NCBI GenBank assembly: GCA_018340805.1
Contig: JACMZG010001913.1
Span: 25,182,145-25,246,144, forward strand
DNA: 64,000 nt
Direction: 5' to 3'
Source: Microvelia longipes
Taxonomy: Eukaryota; Arthropoda; Insecta; Hemiptera; Veliidae
The translations under genes were made by a program, and so were the position numbers. The notes under the pieces are model-generated. The model did no database searches. It worked only from the letters and a program-made list of their open reading frames with translations, and had not been told where the DNA came from. Positions 37,801 to 50,200 of this stretch are shown here, piece by piece. Positions within the stretch are counted from its first letter, which is position 1. Every line of letters starts with the position of its first letter.

Positions 37801-40800
37801 TTGAGAAAAAGATTTTACTTTAGCTAATTCCATAGTTCAAATTGCTGGGCAACCTATATTATTTATAACATTTATTTTTAACAATAATTGTATAACTTAA
37901 TTATTATTATATTATATTTGTCCAAAAAGCTAATGTGTTTTACTTTAAAATGATTTCAAAGTCATCAATAAATATAAAAGTTTTATTGAACTTTTTTATT
38001 TGTTCAAGTTAACAAATATAAGTTTGTTTAAGTTTAATTCAGTACCTTAAGGGTTTCCAGCTGTAACTTTTGACTGCCATAATTTCTATAATAACCCAGT
38101 TCACAATGAATTGTTAGAAATACAAAAAAGAAACAAAAACGACTTTAAAGATTTTTTGAACTTTAATTGATTTCATGATATTAAGTGAGTCTCTCACTAT
38201 AAATATAAAAGTATAAAATTTAATAGAGTATGTGAGGAGTTAGTAAAAAGGCAAGATTATTGGGCAAATTTAGCTTGTTACTTGCTTATTTGTCCGTAGT
38301 GGCCACCTTGCATTGCAGTTGTTACCCTAGTTGACCACCTTTTACTACACAATCTTTATGTAGGTTATATGATCAGTTCACTCATCCCTCCTTTGCATTC
38401 ATACCGAAACCTCTTTATCAACCAAAGAGTTACAAAAGGCAGGATTGAAAATTAGGAAGATCTTGGTATGGCATATTTGTAGGCAGTGACAAGTTTGTAA
38501 GGAACCTTAACTCATCAATAGATTGGGGGAAGCCCACATAGATAAGTTTCAACGTGCTCTCGTTGATACTTGCCTAATAGTCTAAGATAAGTCTAGATAA
38601 TAGTCTAAGAGGCGGGCCTAAAAACGAGACTCATTCTTTACTACTTCAGAGCAAATTATTCAGAAAATATATCTTAAATTAAGAAGGAAAAGCATAGTCT
38701 ACCTAACTAGAGTGGAGCCCTTTATATGAATGCTCTTGCTTAAAATACTGTAAATTTACACAAATTTCAGTATTCTTACAATAATTGGTTGAGTGCAAAA
38801 CACGAAGAGAACATTTTTTAGCTAATAAAATTTCCTATAAAACAAGTGTTTTTTTTTTTATCAAAATCGGATAACTACTACTAAAGTTATGACATTTGTT
38901 AAATGGCCAAAAAATGCACATAAAGCTAATATTTTTTCAAAGAAATTCACTGACTATGCATAATGTAACCATTGTTTTGGTGTTTTTAAGCCATACCTTT
39001 GGTTGTTGTCATATGATTTTGATGATTATACCTGGTTAAACACTCAACTTATAGGAATTTTGATCAGTTTTAAAAAATGTGTTCTTCATGTTTTGCACAC
39101 AAGGCACAGGGAACCACTTATTCAAAGAAAACTGAAATTTGTGTGATTTTCTAAAATGTTGACCATGCACAATCATATGAAGGAACTCTAGATAGACAGA
39201 ACATATTTTTTCTTAATAATTTAAGGTTGGAAAAAAGAAGGTTGGAGGTTTAAGGTTGGAGAAAAATTTGGTTTCAAGTAGAACAAAATGAGTCAAATTT
39301 TTTCAGGTCTGGCTCCTGAGCCAGACCTGTTAAGTCAAGTTACAATACTGGCACTCTACGTATAATACTATTCACTAGTAATGCATTGCATGAAGAACTC
39401 ACATCAGGTGAATGCATAAAATAAAACTATTTAATAACCACTTACTTACTTACTTACTTCTCACTTTGCTTGCTACATAGAGTAAATAGGGAAACATTGG
39501 TATTCTAAAATATAAATGCAAAAAATTAAAAAAAGGGCTCACTTCACTCAGAGCTTATTATTTATAACAATAAATAGTAAAAAAGGCTTACTAAATAATA
39601 AATAATAACAGGCTAAAATTCGTAGCATGTTACATATATTTTCTTTCTCTATTCTTTAAGAGCTTTTAAACAATATACAACACTATTTTTAACTCATTTT
39701 TTTTATTCAGTCCGCCATATTGAAAATATTTTTTTGTAATATTACCAAAAACTATACAGCTCAGACAAATAGTTAATTCAACATATATACAACATTTTAT
39801 CAAAATTGGTCCATTTTTACGGCAGTTATCGGGACACATACAGACAAACACACAATAAAAACAATCATATGCGCTGTCCCAATCTTCTGAAATGTGAGAA
39901 CCATTTAATAGTAAAAATAATCACAAATTGGTTTCAAAATATTTAAACAAACAGAAACTTACAGTATGATCCAGTCTGTGCAAGATTGGTATTTGTTCCA
40001 TTAGAGGGAGTTCCTCTAGAGCTGCAACTGTCCAGTTGGAGCCTTCACAGGAATTACTCAGGTCTACCAACTCTTCAAATATCTCACAGAAAAGATTACC
40101 AGTTCTTGTTTCCTAAACAATAAACAAATATAAGTTTACAAAACAGAATATTATGTTTTTGACTTATAATTAACGGCAGTTGAAAGTTACAGCTTGAGTC
40201 CTTGAAATACTGAATGCAAGATCAATTAAAAAAAAAATCGGGTACCTCAGAACTTTTCATCATCACATCAGATTGGCTAAGCTCATCCTCCCTAATTCAG
40301 ACTTGCTTCACTTGCCCTCAGATAGTAAACACATGAGTTTCATTTTCAGAGGTTACCCATACAACACTGACCATGCTCAATGCTGCTTAACTTTTGTGAT
40401 GTAACAAAAATCATGGATGTATATCGCACACCCACGCGGATAGGGTTACATCTCAAAAAACATAGATTTGAGAAAATCTATGTTTTTTAAAGTTTGAAAA
40501 TCTAGTGAGTTTAAAGTTTTTCACTTTTTTTAAACCGTGATATCTTGACAACTACTTCGAATTTTTCTGAAAACTAAAAACTGGTAATTTTTCTACTTAT
40601 TAGTACTTTAACATGAACATTTAAAAAGTAAAATAACTCAACTCTAACTGTATCAAATTTGACAAAATATATTTTTTTTATGAGATGTAACACTTGTACT
40701 AATAATTTTTTTTTTTGATATAGTTACTTATTTATACTTGTTTAAATATTATGAAATGGTATTATATTTGAGTATACATAATTATTGATGGATATAGTTA

Positions 40801-43800
40801 CATCTATAATTATTACGCATACGCTTTACGTTTTCTACATACTTATTCCTGGATATGGTTACATCTTTCAATAAATCAAGAAGTAACCATATTTTACTAA
40901 TCAATTTTTTCATGGATGTAGTTACATTTATAAATACAGTAATCCCTCGACATTCGCGGGTTTCACACCCGCGAGTTTCGATTATTCGCGAGTGACCTTA
41001 TGTCTCTGGGTTTCACATTCGCGTTCCTATTATTCGCAAATTTTTGTTGATTTGTCAAAAATTTTTACTGATACATTTTTTTAATTTCTTTTTCTTTGTA
41101 GCTAATAAAGATGAAGATTTTTTTAACAATATGTAGTTGAAAAATTGTATGCCCATCATTGTATTTTTTATCATTACATATATTTTAGTATTTTTATCTT
41201 ATAAAAGGCTCATTAATTGTTTTCGTTTATTAATCGGCGGACTTATAAACCCTAAACAAAACATCGCTTATCAGATTCATAGCTGTATGTTTATATGATA
41301 TGTATAGTTTTAATCAGTCCCGTGATAGCTCTTCACCTTGCTGTAATAATCGCGATCTTTATTACTTAGTGAAAAGTTATAAGCTAAATTTTTTATTCAT
41401 TTTTCGGTTGATTGTTAATTTATTTATAAGATGTCGAATTTAAATAAAACGCCAAAAAGAGCTAAAAAAGTTATGTGTTTAGCGGAAAAAATGAAAGTGC
41501 TGAATAAGCTATCTAGAGGGGAAACCGCGTCATCAGTTGGGCGATATTTTGGAATAAATGAATCCACCGTGAGATCTATTAAGAAAAACGAACAAGCAAT
41601 ACGGGATAGTGTCACGAAAGGCGCCCCACAATCATCAAAAAATGTCAAACAGTTGAGAGATCCAGTCTTTGAAAAACTGAGAGGGCGTTAAACATTTGGA
41701 TTGAGGACGCTTTACAAAAAAAATTACCTCTTAGTTCAGCATTAATAAGGGAGAAAGCAAAAAATTTGTTTGATCATTTTAAAGTTAAAAGCGGTAAAGA
41801 AACAGCATTTGAATTTCATGCCAGTAAGGGATGTTTTGAAAAATTTAAAACACGATATAGCTTGCACAATGTAAAGTTGGTTGGCGAGTCTGCATCAGCA
41901 GATCATGCAGCAGCTGAAGCATTTCCTGCCGAACTACTGTCTCTTGTTGAAAAGAAAGGTTATGTCCCGGAACAAGTTTTTAATGCTGACGAAACAGGGT
42001 TATTTTGGAAAAAAAATGCCTTCTAGAACATTTCTCTCAAAAATGGAAAAACCGCTCCTGGATTTAAAGCAGCAAAAGATCGCTTATCACTTCTTCTATG
42101 CGCGAATGCTTCAGGTGATTGCAAGATCAAGCCCATGCTTATTTATAGGTCTCTCAATCCTCGGGCATTAAAAGGTAAAGACAAAAACCAACTCCCTGTT
42201 TTTTGGCGGGCAAATAAGAAAGCTTGGACTATAAGAAAGCTTGGAAATAAGAAAGGGTGACTTCAGCTATTTTCACTGACTGGTTTCAGAATTGTTTTGT
42301 AAAAGAAGTAGAATCGTATCTGAATTCTAAAAACCTTTCATTTAAAGCTCTTTTGTTAATAGACAATGCTCCAGGTCATCCAGTTGATATGAGTCATCCA
42401 AATGTCGAGGTCATTTTCTTGCCCCCCAATACAACTTCTCTTATTCAACCTCTTGACCAAGGTGTTATTGCTGCTTTCAAAGCATATTACACCCGCCGAT
42501 CATTCAAACGAATTTTAGATTCCATAGATAATAACACATCTCTAAATGTTTGTGATTGTTGGAAAAACTTTACAATCGCGGACTGCATCTCAGACATAAG
42601 TGATTCGCTAACCGAGTTAAAACAGTCCACTATCAATGCTTGTTGGAAGAATCTGTGGCCAAGTTGTGTAAATGTGAAAGATTCGTCAGATTCCGTGATT
42701 CCAGAACAAATCCAACAAATTGTTCAGCTCTCCCATAAAATAGGTGGAGAAGGGTTTTCAGACCTGCAAAGTATCGAAGTCGTGGATTTGATCGAGTCAC
42801 ATTTAGATTCTTTAAATGAAAATGATTTAGAAGAAATTATGAATAACGATGTTCTCCCTATCGATGACGATGATGATACCTGCCAACCCGACACTGGATT
42901 CAACGTCGACTCAATTAAGGAGCTTACAAAACTACATCGCACGTTGGTTGACAAAGCAGTAGAGTTAGACCCTGATATGCTAAGGAGCTTGCAGTTTAAA
43001 CGAAAACTTGATGAAGCAATGGCTCCTTACTTCGAACTTTCAAACCAGCTTGGAATAACTTCAAAACAAAAATGTATCACGGATTTTTTTTCAGCAAAAT
43101 CTTAATCTGTTAGTCTTAATCTGCTAAACCTTAATTTCATACTTAATGCTTTTTTAAAATTAATTATTGACTAAAATTTTTAAAAAATTGATAAAATAAC
43201 TAGTCTTAATGTAAAATATACAATTAAGTATGTATTAAACTTGATATTATTCATTAGTTGTACGTTTATAATTCCTTAAGAACGTAACCCCCTCTTTTCT
43301 ATTAAAAATAGATCTCAACATTAGCGAATTCAGCATTCACGAATGTTTTTTGGAACATAACCCTCGCGAATGTCGAGGGATTACTGTATAACGCGATGGC
43401 ACAATGTTTGAACGTATGCTCATTCATGGATATGGTTACATCTATAAATATTACGCAAAGGCTTTATGTTTGGGTAGATACTTTTTCATGGATATGGTTA
43501 CATCTATAAATGTCACATAGAAATCTTAATATTTAGCAAACCTTGAGCATGGATAAAGTTACATCAATAAATATAACAGTCTCCAAGCGGCGTGACCCTC
43601 TCCACTCCAATAATTGGATAACGAAATATCTGCTCTCAAGCGGTGAAAAATGGAGTTATCGTTATAACGACTCGAGGGATGGATAGAGAATTTGTTTCTG
43701 CATCAAACTGTGTACTTAACTTAAAACCGCCAAAAATCGAGATATAACCCTATCCGCGCGGGGGTGCGATATGTCGTATTAAAACAAAACTTAGTGTACT

Positions 43801-46800
43801 TATTTCTTATGTGCAAGTATACACTTGTATTCAATTTTAACTCAATTGCATTATTTTTCAATTTGTATACAAGCCATTTGATAAAAATTGAACTAATGCT
43901 GATAATGAGATGAAACTTGACACATATTACGGTCAATGAAAATTAAATTTCAAGTAGGGTTTTTCATTTCCTTTGTATTTTTGGGTGCTGAATTGAATGA
44001 AAGCAGTCCGAAGTCGATACGATCCTTTCCAATGCGTCTTTCCGTGCTTAATAATCAATTTCTTGCTTAACGATCCGGTTTATGCTTTATAACATAAGCA
44101 GTTACTCAAGCACTACTAGTAACTCATTATTTTTGTATATTTCCAAGGATATGGGCTAAAACCTTTAAAGAAACCAACCATGAAATCAACTGAGCATCAA
44201 ACTAGTGCAAATAATAGGTGTGCACGGCCAATTTTAGAGGCATGGTTTTGTATAACCAACAGCATAATTATGTGCATTTAAAAAAAAAAACAAAAATAAT
44301 GAGTTACGAGTAGTGCTTGATAATGGAGTAACTGCTCAAGTTATGAAGCATAAATTGGATCGTTAAGCAAGAAATTGATTTTTAAGCACATAAACACACA
44401 TTCCAAAGGAAATTTGCCCAACATGCGGACCACCACATCAGAATTTTTTATCCTCTCATTTTCTTTGACTTTGAAGCTTGGCCATTACATAGTTACCTTA
44501 ATATTTTATACAGAATTCTTAAGTAATGAAACTGTAAATACCACTTACATGTCCAACATTATCAACTACTTGTCTGGAATGGTGATGGCCAGCAGCTACC
44601 AAAGCTTTCCTGAACTGTTCATCCCAAGTAACTGTACTGATGTGGACACACAATCCATCTTTGAGATTGTGCAAAGCTGGTCTTACAGCACCAGGAATCA
44701 CAACTAATAAAGAAAAATAGTGATAGAGACCCACCGGCCAAATCAAAACAAATAAATTTCTCTACAAATTTTATTTAGGGTGGTTCCGTAACTGTACTAT
44801 ATACTACACTATTTAATTTTTGTATGATCAGCAATCTTTCACAAATTTGCAAAAATAAATCGATTTTAACAGATTTAATAAATTGTAGCTTATTTTTATT
44901 AGTACACACACTTGCCGTATCAAAAGGAGACATAGTGCACTTATTTATTACATAAAAGATTATACTTGTACCAAATTACAAGTCAAGTTATTAGTGGTTT
45001 AAGAAAAAGACAGTATTGGTTCTGATTGGTGCAGGTCTCCCATGCTCCAATAATAAAAGAATTGGTATTTTTTCTAAGGTTGTAAAAGTAGATGTTGAAT
45101 TCTTTGCCTCCAAGACATATATGAAAAATGAAAAGCAAAATTTAGACAAATTTTGTTTTTGAGTTTTCATATGAAAACTCTCTAAAAATGCTGATTTAAA
45201 CAAATCGGGATTCCCTCAATACTAAATGTATTCTTCCAATAATGTTATCTATAAATGATAAAACCCAATAAAGCAATAGAAATGCATTTTATTAGCAATC
45301 AGGAACGCCCATGTTTTTTATCAATTAATAATTAAAAATATGGTATTTTGAATTTTATTGTTTTCTTTTCTTTTATGGTGCAATGTCATATGTACTGATT
45401 ATGAATCTGCTTCATCGAAAAATCTTATTGACTGAAAATGGTAGATAGGACCGAAGTTTTAGTCTCAACTGTTTTGTTTATAATTATTATTGGTTTCATT
45501 CCTCAGTTTTGTTTGTATTTCTACCTCTTACCAACTACAAGAGCTTTCAGTTAAATTTTAATAATTGGATGGAAAAGACACTAATCCAATGTGTAAGTAA
45601 CCTAACATAACCTTTTAAAACAAAAAAAAATATACGTGACACAAGGATCTTGAATAAAGGGAATGACACACTAAGTCGATTTGCCATACAAAGAAGTGAC
45701 CCCTTCAAAACCAAATAAATAGAGAGAATTCAACACGAAACACACGTTGAAAACCAACTGCACATGCTTGGCATAGAGGAAGGTATACTAATCAGTGATG
45801 CTTGGTACAAACTGTGCATACTTACAATTCTTATAACAGCGCAGGTCTTAAATTTTAGAGGCAAACTTACCTCTCAATGGTTTCCCATTGCTTATTGCTT
45901 GAGAAGGTTATAACAAAACACGCTTAAATTATCACTCACTGAAGTGGCAAAGTATAGTCCAAAATTTAAAATTAAATAAGCACAAATGACTTAACAAGCA
46001 CCACAAATGTAACAATCTCGATAAGCACAGAAGAAAGTTGAGAAGCAAACTCGACAACCTTGCTACATAACCTGCGTTTGGCGCATTTTTTATTATAACC
46101 AAGAGGTAGGTAAGTTTGCTCCTATCTCATACAACTTCCATGGGGTCAGAAATGTTCCTTAATGCGTCATCCCCTTTATTCAAGATCCTTGATGTGACAT
46201 CGCATTTTTTTGAATCTCTATTTTCTGCAAGTTTATGCATCTCAAGCTAATTTCATTTACAGCTACTTTTAAATAAACTTTAAAAATTTAAACAAGCATC
46301 AAATTAATTTTTTTCTTGGAGTCAACACTATATAAAAACATTAAAGTTTCATATTATAAACAAATGTGTGTTCCTCATTAATTAATCTAATTAAAATTAG
46401 ATTCTTACACTATTTTTACGACAAAAATTTTGAGGCATCTTATGTTATCCTTTGATTAATATTTTAAACTAAAACAAGTTAATTTAGGTGAGAAAAGCAT
46501 GCAGCACTTTCTAGTAGAGAATAGATGAGCTCTTGGCAGTTCAAAATTTACTCTCAATATTTTAAAATACCTTGTGCAGTTAAATGCTTGAGCCAATTTC
46601 TCCAATTCCTACAAGTCTCAGCATGGTAACCAATACCCTTCCAGATGAGAATATGTTCAAGATAAGTGCCAACTTGGCTCCATAAAACTTCTTGATAGTA
46701 TTCTAAAGCACGGAATTTGGTTCTAGTCGATATTTTCATTTCTCCTAAAGAAAAAAAAAAATTGTTTAATATGTTGCAAGAATGTACGCAACACTTATAT

Positions 46801-47167
46801 ATAAGAAACAATTGCATAGGGACTTTATGAAATGAGAGGATGGCTTTGAACTCTAAAAACAATGGATGCGTTTGATAACATCACTCAAACATAGCAACTT
46901 GGGACACCTGTTATAAAAGACTGTCAACACCCAAGTTGTTGACAGTTACTACAAGTTACATTACTACAAGTTCCACATAGCAAATCAGACGTAGTTATAA
47001 GTTGCCTAGGTGTCAAATTATACAACCATCTACCTGCTCAGGTTAAAAATTTAAATGACCAAAAATTTAAAATAAAGTTGAAAGAAATTTTACAGAAAAA
47101 AGCTTTTTATAAAGTCACTGAGTATCTGGAGACTGACATCTCAAAATTGGTTTAATGAAGAGGAATG

Positions 47168-47245
<78 letters not shown>

Positions 47246-50200
47246 TTATTTATTTATTTTTTGAATTTTAAATAAATCCGTGGTACAGCATAACACCACT
47301 TCATACAAGACTATACATAAATGACGTCTTTTCTTAACTCCAAAATAAAAATAAGAATAAATAAATTAACACTTCATTATTTCGTACAAAAGCATACATT
47401 TTACAAAACAAATAAGGGGGTGATAAATTTTTGAACTGTTCTTCCCTATGCCCTACCACACTTAAATATAAATGAATAAATAAATATATATATATATATA
47501 TATATACATACATTTATATATATTTTTTTATTTATACAAAATCAAAACGATCTAATACAGTGAACCATTCATTTAGCCCAACCCAATACTTAAACAATGT
47601 TCTCCAATACCAACCTGTTGCTTTAGAAACTTTGGTTCCCTGAGGTCCGAGATGCCTCGGGATGTGTCTTGCCATCGTATCAAACAGTGGATTCAACCGA
47701 TTGCCTTCATTAACAATCAAAGCTTCAAGGAATGCTGTATCTGATAGAACATGTTTAGAATCCTCTTCCTTGCCACCAGGGGGCGGAGTCAAGCATCCAG
47801 TTAGTTTTCTAAACATTAAACATAACATACTAGTCTATGCTGAATATTAAATAAATATAAAGGACATATAACAGACAAGACTTGGAATTACTCATAGGAC
47901 TTCAAGAATACTTTAAAAGTACTTAAAAGGCGGATGATAAACGTAATTTTTTTAAAATAAATACTTGAATCTTGGAGGGTACCCACAAAATCACAAGCAT
48001 AAATTATTTTTATCATCTGCTGGTGATGCAATAAAATCAATAATCAATAAATCAATTTACCCTAATGATACTATACAATTTGAATATCATAAAATGCAGA
48101 AAAAATATGGGATCATATTGAGATAAGACTAACATACATGGCAAGTTACATCTCATCATACCCATTAATTCAATTTTTATTATACGACTTTTTATCATAG
48201 ATTTTTGTACCAAGTTTCAACTTCCTAGCATAAAAAAATTCTAAAAAAGCACTTGAAACGGACAATACTTTTTCTTAATACCTACAGTATAGATGAGAAG
48301 AAGTAAAAAAAGAAGAAAATGTTTTTATACAAACTTTTTCAAGAAAAAGTTTTTCCTTTGGAAAATCCGTCAAGCTCTACTAGTAACTCATTTTTTCTGT
48401 AAGAAAATGAACACAATATTCCTGTTGACTAAGCTTTTTGAATTGGCATTGCTCACCATTATTAGCACTTACCTTAAGCAAGAAATGGATTATTTCCATT
48501 CCAGCGATTTTTTTTAAAGGAAATTTGCTTAAACTAAAATAAAGATATATATGATACCTATAAACTTCCATGCTAGAGTTCTCCGAAGGGGGATCCTCCT
48601 CTTCATCTTCTGACATCTGAGTTTTAACTTCCGTTGTTGATAAATACATCAATATAGCTATTAAATCTTTAGCACATTCTTCCCATCTCAGCTGGGCAAC
48701 TATCTAACAAAATATATACAACTGAATTGGAGTCAAAACTTAACTAAACTAAAGTATAAAATGCTAAATGTAATCATTCAATCCAGAGTATAAAACTGTT
48801 TTAGAAGTGGCAATGGTTAGTGAGGAGCCACTAGTTGCCATTTGTCAATGAAATTTAATATCAATTTAAGTGAAGGGGTTTAGAAAAAGAAATTTAATAA
48901 AGATAAAATATATAAAAGAAGGAATGGAGGGAGGTGTTTAGAAAAAGGAACGAATAGTATCTTTATTAATGATATATCAAAGCATATAGCAACAGAAAAC
49001 CTTTGCGCGCCACTGATAACCCAAAACACAGCAGCAGTCAATACTAAAACTGGGGTTGATCTCAGCATTGAGACTTTTAAAAAAGGAGTAAGTTGAAATC
49101 TTTGAAAGTAAAAATATATGTTTTCCCCCAGTAGGGAGAAAATGTAAACTTTCCTCCCTTTTTTTAAGTGAAAAGTATATTATTACATCCTATTCAAAAA
49201 AGTAGAAAATCGTAAATGTAAATGAAAATGTAAATGGTTCCTAATTTACATTAATGATCTCCCTGATTATAGAAACTTGAGCCAAAGATTTGCGAACAAT
49301 ACAACACATGCATTTAATGGTAAAAAGCTCAATGAAATAATTTATAAAACAGATGATATTTTAAAGCACTTCCTTTAAAATCCACCTCTTTCTCCCTCCA
49401 TGACCCAAACATTATAAGCTCATTTTTCCTTTAAAAACTTGCTGAATAAATTAAGAAAATACTTGTTGTTGGGCCATAGCAAAAAAAAAATGCCAGAAAT
49501 ATTTGCCGTTGCTCCCAAAATGGCCAAAGAGTTAATGTAAAAATAGAATGAAAATAAAGAGGAATGACCTGTAATAGTTTAGTGAGAGTAAGTTTCTTGG
49601 CGGGTAGAAAGACGACGGGGCAGGTGTTCTTGATGAGAGCCACTGCTTTGTCCTCAAAGTAACTACTTATATTGAAGAGAGTATCACACAGCACTATAAA
49701 CCTGCATCAAGTAACATCTAATCATTGAATATAAAGCATACACTTTTTTAAGGTGATTTATTCTATTGCCCTATAGGAATTAACTAAACTAAGCAGTCAA
49801 TCATGGAACAAGGCTATCCTACCAATAGGCTTAAAATAATAATGCAAACAAATTAATTATTTTTTTATGTATTCTGAACCGTGAAGGTAGTGATTAAATA
49901 AATAAAGCAACAATCTCTCCACAAATGTAACATTTGTGGAGAGACTGTTGCTTTATTTATTTAAATTAATTAAAATTTAATTATATACAAGAAAAGTAAA
50001 CATCAATTTATAAAAATTCTGGATCAGAGGTCTGCAAGCCAGGCAAATTTGAAAAGGGTTGAAGTGACAATATTTTGATATACCATGTTTGAATAACCCC
50101 AAAATTTAATAAGTTCTTTCTCTCATAGTACTTGATTTTTGTACTAAGTTTCAATAAAATTGCCTAATTAAAATAAATGTGCACATCCATATTCATTCAT

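Larger units (their letters stand above)
40421..43772. mobile_element. TIR element with internal tandem repeats, split by a Tigger insertion
   Basis: Ends ATATCGCACACCCACGCGGA and the imperfect complement (43,739-43,772: CCGCGCGGGGGTGCGATAT) form about 34-bp inverted repeats. Inside, a degenerate 60-80 bp unit with CATGGATATGGTTACATCT recurs at least seven times (40,780-40,930 and 43,420-43,580). After subtracting the Tigger element it would be about 900 bp, with no ORF. The superfamily is unresolved; the target duplication is ambiguous. Confidence 0.75.

Noticed and set aside
44375..44707. 110-codon plus-strand ORF
   Set aside because: It lies antisense over CCDC142 exon 8, whose splice borders and phase fit the minus-strand gene.
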